DNA of 12,204 bases, taken from assembly GCA_948762645.1 (NCBI GenBank), contig CAQBRY010000049.1, forward strand, positions 1 through 12,204. The letters are read 5' to 3'. Below, piece after piece: positions 1 to 5,709 of the stretch. Numbering within the stretch: the first letter of the stretch is position 1; every line of letters begins with the position of its first letter. Origin of the DNA: an uncultured Eubacteriales bacterium. GTDB lineage: Bacteria; Bacillota; Clostridia; Oscillospirales; Acutalibacteraceae. The notes beneath the pieces were generated by a model. The model saw only the letters and a program-made list of their open reading frames with translations. It was not told where the DNA came from and did no database searches. A program made the translations under genes and the position numbers.

Positions 1-531
1 GCTATATACCTTACTGCTAAGTACACCTATAAAAGGAAGATTTCTGTACTTTTCATTATAGTCAAGACCATATCCCACTACGAATTCATTAGGTATTTTT
101 TCTCCAACGTAGTCTGCATATATTTCTGCTTTTCGAGCCTCCGGTTTATCTAAAAGAGTACAAAGCTTAATACTTTTTGGATTTCTTGACTTTAGCATTT
201 CCAATATATAACTAAGTGTTCTTCCGCTGTCCAATATGTCCTCTACAACTAAAATATCATACCCTTCAATAGGAATGTCCAAATCCTTTAAAATCCTGAC
301 TTCCCCACAACTTTTCGTCCCTAAATAACTTGAAACTGCCATAAAATCTATCATGCACGGTATACTGATTTTCCTCATAAGGTCAGACATAAAAATAACA
401 GAACCTTTTAATACACTAATCATCAAAAGATTCTTATCTTTATAATCCTCACTTATCCTCTTACCAAGTTTACTCACTATTTCAGATAAATATTCTTCAC
501 TTAATAAAATCTTATCAATACTATCTATCAT
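1..531 (-). CDS. hpt: Hypoxanthine phosphoribosyltransferase, 3' end cut by window edge
   Basis: Purine salvage enzyme of the cytoplasm. It transfers ribose-5-phosphate from PRPP to hypoxanthine (and usually guanine) to give IMP/GMP. The frame reads 177 codons from ATG at 531 to base 1 without a stop. The family is about 180 residues and usually ends in a VYSN-like tail, and the visible end reads KVYS, so only a few codons are missing. The PRPP-binding signature VVEDILDSGRT lies at residues 95-105 and the pyrophosphate-loop LKG at 41-43. The start has an AGAAGGAG ribosome site about 9 nt upstream. The ATG lies inside the end of tilS (11-nt overlap), so translation is probably coupled. tilS-hpt adjacency is conserved in Bacillota, where ftsH often follows; that would lie outside the window. 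The identification is secure. Confidence 0.96.
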   Translation of the reverse strand, partial: MIDSIDKILLSEEYLSEIVSKLGKRISEDYKDKNLLMISVLKGSVIFMSDLMRKISIPCMIDFMAVSSYLGTKSCGEVRILKDLDIPIEGYDILVVEDILDSGRTLSYILEMLKSRNPKSIKLCTLLDKPEARKAEIYADYVGEKIPNEFVVGYGLDYNEKYRNLPFIGVLSSKVYS

Positions 532-1915
532 TAATACTTTCTCCTTCTAAAATTAGAGCTATATTTTGAGTATTTTTATCCACCTTAAAAAGTTCAGATT
601 CCCCTACTCCATATATCCATATAACTTTATTTTTAAATGCAATCATTGGAATCTTATATCGATCAATTGACGGCATTTTAAGTTCATTAAATAATTTTTT
701 TATAGATTTAGTAATACCTCTATTTAGAGGAGTAAAAATATCTTTTTCACGTCGGTTTCTAAAAATACTTCCTTTTGGAACTTTATCATAATCTAATATT
801 CCAACTATATTCTTACTATTTTTTACAGCTAAAATATTAAATTCTTCCTTTTTTACTACTTTAATTATGAAGGTTATTCCTAAAGGTGTCAAGGAATTTA
901 TGTCTTTTAATTCATATTCCCAGCTTATACTTTCTTTATCTATATTTTTAGAATCTTTTTTATATAAAATATCCTCTTTTATACAAATTTGTATTCCGCC
1001 ATGCAAAGTAATACATCCACTTTCATTATCAGATATCATACCAGACAATAAATTTACATGTTTATTTTCAAGTTCCTTCTCACCTGACAAATTTTCAAGT
1101 ATCTTATATATAACTCTGCCTTTAATACAATCCGGTAACTTCCTAATATCTCTAATATTATATTTATATTTTTCATTAGGAAGTACAGTTCTTACGTATT
1201 CCTCATTACAAATGTCTTCTAAATACTTCTTATCTTCAGATACGCTGTCTAAAAACCTCTTAAAACATTTTTCAAAAGAAGGATTAATCTTTTTCAGTGA
1301 AGGAATTATTTCTAGTCTTATCCTGTTTCTATTAAAGTCCTTGCATCCGTTTGAACTATCATATACATACTCCAAATTATATTTCCTGCAGTAATTTTCA
1401 ATTTCATCCCTGCTAAGGTAAATCAAAGGACGGATAATTTTTCCTCTTACAGCCGGTATTCCGCAAATTCCATTAATAGAACACCCACGGGTCATATTTA
1501 AGAAAACTGTTTCTATGCTATCAGATAAAGTATGAGCTGTAGCAATTTTTGCATCTATTTTTTCGGCAATACTATTAAATATTTTATATCTTATGTTCCT
1601 TCCGCATTCCTCCATACCAATCTTCATTTCCAGAGACATTTTAGGAATATCAACTTTCTCTAAATAAAATGGAACTCCAATCTCTTTACAAAAACTTCTT
1701 ACGAAAATTTGATCTCTTTTTGCTTCGTCGCCTCTTATAGAGTGATTTATATGCACAGCAAAAACTTGTACATCATATATTTTCGCGGCACTATTTAAGA
1801 AATGCAGTAAACATATAGAATCTGCTCCTCCAGATACTCCAACCAAAATCTTTTTTGTACCCTGAAGCATTTTAAATTCTTCAATCGCAGAATATATTTT
1901 ATCACTAATATTCAA
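521..1915 (-). CDS. tilS: tRNA(Ile)-lysidine synthetase TilS
   Basis: Converts cytidine 34 of tRNA-Ile(CAU) to lysidine with ATP, so that the tRNA reads AUA and is charged with Ile instead of Met; cytoplasmic and essential. The 464-residue length is normal. The N-terminal PP-loop ATPase has SGGADS at 28-33, the HINHSIRG segment at 55-62, AHTLSDSIET at 128-137 (AHHADDQAET in many homologues) and RNRIRLEIIP at 196-205. A C-terminal TilS_C-type domain (about 380-458) contains SIKKLFNELKMPS. The start is TTG at 1915, the only suitable start ahead of the PP-loop; an AGAGG site lies 9 nt upstream. It overlaps the end of dnaB by 11 nt, and its own end overlaps hpt by 11 nt, so the three genes look translationally coupled. 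Confidence 0.96.
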   Translation of the reverse strand: MNISDKIYSAIEEFKMLQGTKKILVGVSGGADSICLLHFLNSAAKIYDVQVFAVHINHSIRGDEAKRDQIFVRSFCKEIGVPFYLEKVDIPKMSLEMKIGMEECGRNIRYKIFNSIAEKIDAKIATAHTLSDSIETVFLNMTRGCSINGICGIPAVRGKIIRPLIYLSRDEIENYCRKYNLEYVYDSSNGCKDFNRNRIRLEIIPSLKKINPSFEKCFKRFLDSVSEDKKYLEDICNEEYVRTVLPNEKYKYNIRDIRKLPDCIKGRVIYKILENLSGEKELENKHVNLLSGMISDNESGCITLHGGIQICIKEDILYKKDSKNIDKESISWEYELKDINSLTPLGITFIIKVVKKEEFNILAVKNSKNIVGILDYDKVPKGSIFRNRREKDIFTPLNRGITKSIKKLFNELKMPSIDRYKIPMIAFKNKVIWIYGVGESELFKVDKNTQNIALILEGESINDR

Positions 1916-3239
1916 CTCGGTTTTCCTCTCTAGCTGTAAACTTCATGAATTCTCCCTGCCAAAATAGTGGTACAGATCTAGCTTCTCCATGTCTATTCTT
2001 TGCTACTATACATTCTCCATTATTCATATTAGTATTTTCATCAACATCAGCTGAAGGATAATATCCTTCCCTATATAAAAATAACACAATGTCAGCATCT
2101 TGCTCAATAGATCCTGAATCTCTAAGGTCAGAAAGTACGGGTCTATGGTCAGAACGCTGTTCACTGGCTCTTGAAAGTTGGGACAAAGTTACAACCGGAA
2201 CATCCAATTCCTTAGCCATTATCTTTAAATTTCTAGTAATTTCGGAAATCTCCTGGACTCTGTTATCTATCCTCTTAGCACTAGACATTAATTGTAAATA
2301 GTCTATCAAAACCAAATCCACTTTATTTAATCGTCTGAGCTTTGACTTCATTTCCGGAATAGTCATGGCTGGTGTATCGTCTATATATATTTGTGATTTA
2401 GAAAGTCTGTCTCCGGCCTCTATTAGTCTTTCCCACTCGTCTTCGTTAAGATTGCCAAGTCTTAGTTTTTGAGACTGTACCATACTTTCCATCGATAATA
2501 TTCTGGAAGTTAATTGTTCTTTCGTCATTTCAAGAGAAAAAAATGCGACTTTCTTCTCCTCCCTTAGTGCTACGTTTTGTGCGATATTAAGTGCAAAGCT
2601 TGTTTTTCCCATACCCGGTCTTGCCGCTAATAATATTAAATCTGATCTATTTAATCCCATGATTACCCTATCAAGGTCGCTAAGACCTGTAGATATCCCA
2701 GGCATACCTTTTGAATCACTTGAAACTAAAGTATCTAATCTATCAAATGTTTGCAAAATGATCTCATTAATACGCTGAAGTCCTTTTACTTCCTTACCTT
2801 TTCTAATATCAAAAATTTTCTGTTCGGCTGAATCCAATAGTTCAGATGAACTTAGATCATTTTTGGAAACTTCTTCTATAATATCCTTAGCAGTTTCCGC
2901 TAAAATCCTTACATTATATTTATCCCTTATTATATAAGCGTATGTTTCAACATTAGATATAGATGGAACTAAATTAACCAAGTCCAAAAAATACGTTCTA
3001 TAAGACTCCTCATCTATATCTCCGGACTTTTTTATTGAATTAAGTACTGTTACAAAATCAATAGGCTGACCATTAATAAACATATCTATTATGGTTGAAT
3101 ATATAAGTTTATGATTTGCAGAATTAAAGTACTGCGCATTAGGAATAATTTCCGCAACTCTATCAAGACACTTTGAATCTAATAAAATAGCTCCCAAAAC
3201 AGATTGTTCCGCTTCTAAACTGTAAGGTAGTTCATTCAT
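1905..3239 (-). CDS. dnaB: Replicative DNA helicase DnaB/DnaC-type
   Basis: Hexameric 5'-3' helicase that opens the replication fork and contacts primase. At 444 residues it has the usual family length. The N-terminal domain begins LPYSLEAEQSVLG (4-16). A linker helix (about 155-180) leads to the RecA-like domain with Walker A ARPGMGKTS (206-214), Walker B VLIDYLQL (310-317) and the DLRDSGSIEQDAD segment (371-383) typical of DnaB. No intein interrupts the motifs. The ATG at 3239 has only a weak GTGGGA site about 8 nt upstream. It is preceded by a tRNA pair and an apparent terminator ending about 25-30 nt before the start, so its promoter is not obvious. It is followed by tilS with an 11-nt overlap. 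In Bacillus this helicase is called dnaC. Confidence 0.97.
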   Translation of the reverse strand: MNELPYSLEAEQSVLGAILLDSKCLDRVAEIIPNAQYFNSANHKLIYSTIIDMFINGQPIDFVTVLNSIKKSGDIDEESYRTYFLDLVNLVPSISNVETYAYIIRDKYNVRILAETAKDIIEEVSKNDLSSSELLDSAEQKIFDIRKGKEVKGLQRINEIILQTFDRLDTLVSSDSKGMPGISTGLSDLDRVIMGLNRSDLILLAARPGMGKTSFALNIAQNVALREEKKVAFFSLEMTKEQLTSRILSMESMVQSQKLRLGNLNEDEWERLIEAGDRLSKSQIYIDDTPAMTIPEMKSKLRRLNKVDLVLIDYLQLMSSAKRIDNRVQEISEITRNLKIMAKELDVPVVTLSQLSRASEQRSDHRPVLSDLRDSGSIEQDADIVLFLYREGYYPSADVDENTNMNNGECIVAKNRHGEARSVPLFWQGEFMKFTAREENRVEY

Positions 3240-3259
3240 TTAATATCCCACAATCCTAA

Positions 3260-3300
3260 ATATAAAATTAAAACCGTCGGAAAATGACATTCCAACAGTT
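3260..3300 (-). terminator. Rho-independent terminator after the tRNA pair
   Basis: On the minus strand, AACTGTTGGAA (3300-3290) pairs with TTCCGACGGTT (3282-3272) over 11 bp, including two G-T pairs, with a 7-nt loop. The following bases TTTTAATTTTATATTT are T-rich. It begins 14 nt past the CCA end of tRNA-Glu and ends just before dnaB, so it should close the tRNA transcript. Read-through into dnaB remains possible. Confidence 0.7.
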
Positions 3301-3313
3301 ACCTTGGTCTTTA

Positions 3314-3388
3314 TGGTGACCCGGACGGGAATCGAACCCGTGTTACCGCCGTGAAAGGGCGATGTCTTAACCGTTTGACCACCGGGCC
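3314..3388 (-). tRNA. tRNA-Glu (anticodon TTC)
   Basis: A full cloverleaf reads on the minus strand. The 7-bp acceptor stem is GGCCCGG/CCGGGTC with one G-T pair. The D-arm is GTC/GAC, the anticodon stem TCGCC/GGCGG has loop CTTTCAC (anticodon TTC), and the T-arm ACGGG/CCCGT has loop TTCGATT. The discriminator is A and the CCA is encoded. Length is 75 nt. It follows tRNA-Met by 12 nt in the same transcript. Confidence 0.97.
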
Positions 3389-3400
3389 ATTATTATCTTT

Positions 3401-3477
3401 TGGTAGCGGTAAATGGATTTGAACCATCGACACTTCGGGTATGAACCGAATGCTCTAGCCAACTGAGCTATACCGCC
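3401..3477 (-). tRNA. tRNA-Met (anticodon CAT), elongator type
   Basis: A full cloverleaf reads on the minus strand. The acceptor stem is GGCGGTA/TACCGCT with a terminal G-T pair, the D-arm GCTC/GAGC, and the anticodon stem TTCGG/CCGAA with loop TTCATAC (anticodon CAT). Discriminator A and an encoded CCA follow; length is 77 nt. A paired first acceptor base pair argues against initiator tRNA. The loop TTCATAC, and the acceptor sequence, fit elongator Met rather than the lysidine-modified tRNA-Ile(CAT), whose loop is usually CTCATAA. This matters because tilS lies nearby, but this tRNA is probably not its substrate. It is the first gene after the promoter at 3504-3532. Confidence 0.95.
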
Positions 3478-3503
3478 ATGAGTTTTTATTAGCAACATTT
3501 ATT

Positions 3504-3532
3504 ATCATATCAACATATTTTTGATTTGTCAA
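3504..3532 (-). promoter_or_regulatory. Sigma-A-type promoter of the tRNA-Met/tRNA-Glu unit
   Basis: TTGACA (3532-3527) and TATGAT (3509-3504) on the minus strand are separated by exactly 17 nt. The predicted transcript start near 3497 leaves about a 20-nt leader before tRNA-Met. The near-consensus match fits a strong stable-RNA promoter. The -35 box directly abuts the T-tract of the upstream terminator. Confidence 0.85.
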
Positions 3533-3577
3533 TAAAAAAATTAAGATGTATACATTTTTACATGTATACATCTTTTA
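3531..3577 (-). terminator. Terminator between the Ser-Thr protein gene and the tRNA unit, with twin palindromes
   Basis: A 13-bp perfect inverted repeat (3543-3555 with 3562-3574, 6-nt loop) is followed on the minus strand by TTAATTTTTTTATT, a good intrinsic terminator layout. The plus strand also has a short T-run (3573-3576), so it may act both ways. Each arm contains ATGTATACAT, which is itself a 10-bp palindrome, so the element could double as a protein-binding site upstream of the tRNA promoter. Confidence 0.75.
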
Positions 3578-3615
3578 TTTCCTAATATATTAGCTAATAC
3601 GCTAAAGATTAAACT

Positions 3616-3634
3616 TTAAGCTTTGGAAGCTTAA
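3616..3634 (-). terminator. Weak hairpin just after the Ser-Thr protein gene
   Basis: TTAAGCTT and AAGCTTAA form an 8-bp perfect stem with a 3-nt loop, 18 bases past the stop codon. It is followed on the minus strand by AGTTTAATCTTT, which is only partly T-rich. It could be a first, leaky terminator ahead of the stronger hairpin at 3531-3577. Confidence 0.35.
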
Positions 3635-3651
3635 CCAGTATAAACTGACGT

Positions 3652-3903
3652 TTAAGTTGGAATTGAAGCTGTTGAAGTTGAAGTTGAAGTTGAAGTTGAA
3701 GTTGAAGTTGAGGTTGAAGTTGAATCTGGGACTGAATTTGAACCTGTGGCTGGATTTGAATCTATATTTGATGCTACTGTAGCTTCTACATATCTTGGAT
3801 CTTTCCCAATAAATTTATTTGGTTTTACACTCATCATAATTTGAAATACTATAGCTACTGCTGATAAAGCGATTGCACTTATTGATAATGCTCTGTCTGT
3901 CAT
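3652..3903 (-). CDS. Small single-helix protein with (Ser-Thr)n tail, function unknown
   Basis: I do not recognise this 83-residue protein. Residues 6-26 form a hydrophobic stretch (ISAIALSAVAIVFQIMM region) that could be a membrane anchor or uncleaved signal. Next is a basic short segment VKPNKFIGKDPR (27-38), then a polar tail rich in Ser, Thr, Asn and Pro that ends in an uninterrupted run of about eight Ser-Thr pairs. The ATG at 3903 has an AAAAGGAG site about 9 nt upstream, and a near-consensus promoter lies ahead of it, so it is probably expressed. By inference the helix anchors the protein and the Ser-Thr tail is exposed. Such tails can be O-glycosylated or serve as flexible spacers in other bacteria, but nothing here proves that. 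Coding status is supported by promoter, ribosome site and downstream hairpins. Confidence 0.7.
   Translation of the reverse strand: MTDRALSISAIALSAVAIVFQIMMSVKPNKFIGKDPRYVEATVASNIDSNPATGSNSVPDSTSTSTSTSTSTSTSTSTASIPT
3671..3724. repeat. Hexanucleotide tandem repeat, nine units of GTTGAA
   Basis: Nine consecutive 6-bp units GTTGAA on the plus strand (the seventh is GTTGAG) encode Ser-Thr pairs on the minus strand. Because the unit is a multiple of three, copy-number change would lengthen or shorten the protein tail without shifting frame. Confidence 0.95.
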
Positions 3904-3949
3904 AATTTTTTCTCCTTTTATTTATATAAAAATTTAATTTACGTTTTAA

Positions 3950-3978
3950 ATTTTAACACTTAAAAAACACTTTGTCAA
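3950..3978 (-). promoter_or_regulatory. Promoter of the Ser-Thr repeat protein gene
   Basis: TTGACA (3978-3973) and TAAAAT (3955-3950) on the minus strand have a 17-nt spacer, and the -10 box is preceded by TGT, giving a partial extended -10. The predicted start near 3943 gives a leader of about 40 nt. It lies directly behind the folD stop codon, so this gene has its own start of transcription. Confidence 0.8.
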
Positions 3979-3998
3979 CTACTTTTTAATAAAATTAT

Positions 3999-4841
3999 TT
4001 ATTTAATTTTTTTAAAACATTCTAATACATTCTTAATAAGCATTGAAATAGTAAGTGGTCCAACACCTCCGGGCACCGGAGTAATATATGACGCAATAGG
4101 CTCAACATCCTGAAAATCTACGTCTCCGCAAATTTTTCCATTTGGCAATCTATTAATTCCAACATCTACAACAACCACATCATTTTTTAACATTTCTTTT
4201 GATATAAAGTTTGCTTTACCTACAGCACAAACTATTATATCAGCCTGCATACAAATGTCTTTTAAATTTGATGTCTTACTATGACAAATAGTTACCGTTG
4301 CATTTTTCTGAAGTAAAAGAAGCGCTATGGGCTTACCAACTATATTGCTTCTTCCAACTACTACACAATGTTTAGATGAAATATCTATTTTCTCATGTTC
4401 GAGTGCCTCTATTATTCCTGCCGGAGTACATGGGAGAACATAAGCATTTCCAGTTAAAAGTCTGCCTACGTTAGTCGGATGAAAACAATCCACATCTTTC
4501 TCCGGACAAATTGCTTCTATTACCGCTTTTTCATCTATATGTTTTGGCAAAGGAAGCTGAGTAAGTATTCCATGAATATTCTTATCACTGTTTAACTTTT
4601 CGATTAATTTTAAAAGATTTTCCTGAGAAGTATTTTCCGGAAGCGAATACTCCTGAGAATACATCCCTACTTTACTGCATGCTTTCTTTTTATTATTAAC
4701 ATAAATCCTAGATGCAGGGTCATCCCCGACTATTATTACAGCAAGTCCCGGAACAATGTTATGATTTTCTTTTATACTTAGAACTTCTAATCTGACTTCT
4801 TCCAGTATTTCCTCAGATATTTTTTTACCGTCAATAATCAC
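3999..4841 (-). CDS. folD: Bifunctional methylenetetrahydrofolate dehydrogenase / methenyltetrahydrofolate cyclohydrolase
   Basis: Interconverts 5,10-methylene-THF, 5,10-methenyl-THF and 10-formyl-THF with NADP, supplying one-carbon units for purines and formyl-Met; cytoplasmic. I choose the GTG at 4841. A GGAG site lies 8 nt upstream, the protein then starts directly with the conserved IIDGKKI, and the 280-residue length is normal. The frame stays open upstream to an ATG at 4889 (296 residues), which would overlap the rubrerythrin gene by 10 nt and add 16 unconserved residues. With the GTG start, catalytic Tyr47 and Lys51 lie in YVNNKKKAC, QLPLP is at 95-99, the dinucleotide site GRSNIVGKP at 163-171, and PVPGGVGPLT at 255-264. 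It follows the rubrerythrin gene by 38 nt and probably shares its promoter. No clear terminator follows. Confidence 0.95.
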   Translation of the reverse strand: MIIDGKKISEEILEEVRLEVLSIKENHNIVPGLAVIIVGDDPASRIYVNNKKKACSKVGMYSQEYSLPENTSQENLLKLIEKLNSDKNIHGILTQLPLPKHIDEKAVIEAICPEKDVDCFHPTNVGRLLTGNAYVLPCTPAGIIEALEHEKIDISSKHCVVVGRSNIVGKPIALLLLQKNATVTICHSKTSNLKDICMQADIIVCAVGKANFISKEMLKNDVVVVDVGINRLPNGKICGDVDFQDVEPIASYITPVPGGVGPLTISMLIKNVLECFKKIK

Positions 4842-4879
4842 TTCATGATCTCCAATTCCAAATATATAATTTTGGACTT

Positions 4880-5470
4880 CTATACACACATTAAATCTAA
4901 TCTTAAAAAGTATCCGCGGTCATGCTTACATACAGGACATATTTTCGGTACTTCTTTTCCTCTATAAATATATCCGCAATTTAAACATATCCATCCTGCT
5001 TCAACATCTGAAACAAACAATTTGTTTTCTTCCAATAATTTTATGAATTTATCAAATCTGTCTCCATGTGTTTTTTCAATATCCGCTATCATATGGAAAG
5101 TTTTAGCAATAGCATTAAATCCTTCTTCCTTTGCCTCATCTCCAAATTCTTTATAAACAGGATCATACTCTTCGTACTCATTATGACGAGCACTCTTTAA
5201 TAAATCTATTACATTATCGTGTATATCTACAGGGAATCCGCCTTCTATATTTATATTTTCTCCGGCAAGTGGCTCTAGATATTTATAAAATAATTCCGCA
5301 TGTTCCTTTTCTTGATTAGCAGTAAATAAAAAGACAGATTCTATTATATGTAATCCGTCTTTCCTTGCCTTTGACGCAGCAAAAGTATATCTGTTTCTTG
5401 CCTGACTTTCACCGGCAAAAGCTTTCATTAAATTAATTCTTGTATTACTTTTTTCAAATGATACTGACAT
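4880..5470 (-). CDS. rbr: Rubrerythrin (diiron domain plus rubredoxin domain)
   Basis: Non-haem iron peroxidase that reduces hydrogen peroxide in anaerobes, with electrons passing through the rubredoxin centre; cytoplasmic. The 196 residues match the classical two-domain form. The ferritin-like domain shows Glu21 in FAGESQARNRY, Glu54-x-x-His57, Glu98/Glu101 and Glu132-x-x-His135 as likely iron ligands. The C-terminal rubredoxin domain has Cys162-x-x-Cys165 and Cys178-x-x-Cys181. The ATG at 5470 has a strong AAGGAGG site 7 nt upstream, and a good promoter lies ahead. It is followed by folD. In many Clostridia rubrerythrin is controlled by PerR, but I see no convincing full PerR box here. The enzyme class is secure; the exact oxidant is inferred from the family. 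Confidence 0.96.
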   Translation of the reverse strand: MSVSFEKSNTRINLMKAFAGESQARNRYTFAASKARKDGLHIIESVFLFTANQEKEHAELFYKYLEPLAGENINIEGGFPVDIHDNVIDLLKSARHNEYEEYDPVYKEFGDEAKEEGFNAIAKTFHMIADIEKTHGDRFDKFIKLLEENKLFVSDVEAGWICLNCGYIYRGKEVPKICPVCKHDRGYFLRLDLMCV

Positions 5471-5502
5471 TTAAATTCCTCCTTGAATATCTATACACCC
5501 TC

Positions 5503-5531
5503 ATTATAAATTTTAAATACTTCAATATCAA
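5503..5531 (-). promoter_or_regulatory. Promoter of rbr-folD
   Basis: TTGATA (5531-5526) and a perfect TATAAT (5508-5503) on the minus strand have a 17-nt spacer. The predicted start near 5496 gives a leader of about 25 nt containing the AAGGAGG site. The stretch between this promoter and the clpC stop (5532-5709) is AT-rich with only weak hairpins, such as CTTAAA-AATA-TTTAAG at 5553-5568; I see no gene in it. Confidence 0.8.
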
Positions 5532-5709
5532 ACTAAATTAAAATAAAATCAACCTTAAATATTTTTAAGCCAAAAAATTAATTTGTGAAGTATTACCTCT
5601 GCAGACCTATAGTCAATACATTTTTATAAATAATTTTACAAAATCAGTCTCTGACAACAACTTCTAATATTTAATAAAAATGCTCAATATATCCATTAAA
5701 ATTTAATAG

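Noticed and set aside
867..1394. Open plus-strand frame of 175 codons inside tilS
   Set aside because: It is antisense to a clear tilS, has no ribosome site, and its Leu/Ser/Phe-rich translation is what reversed AT-rich codons give.
2089..2301. Short plus-strand frames inside dnaB, rbr, clpC and dnaX
   Set aside because: All lie opposite or within strongly conserved genes and show no ribosome site or recognisable motif.
3401..3477. tRNA with CAT anticodon as the lysidine tRNA-Ile substrate of nearby TilS
   Set aside because: The loop TTCATAC and the GGCGGTA acceptor fit elongator Met; tRNA-Ile(CAT) normally has a CTCATAA loop and a different acceptor stem.
3671..3724. Hexamer repeat as a CRISPR or phase-variation switch
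   Set aside because: The units are 6 bp with no spacers, so it is not CRISPR; a multiple of three cannot switch the frame on and off.
5570..5630. TTGACT...TAATAC pair and the TCTGCAGA palindrome after clpC as a promoter/operator
   Set aside because: The spacer is only 15 nt, the dyad does not extend, and a much better promoter for rbr lies closer at 5503-5531.
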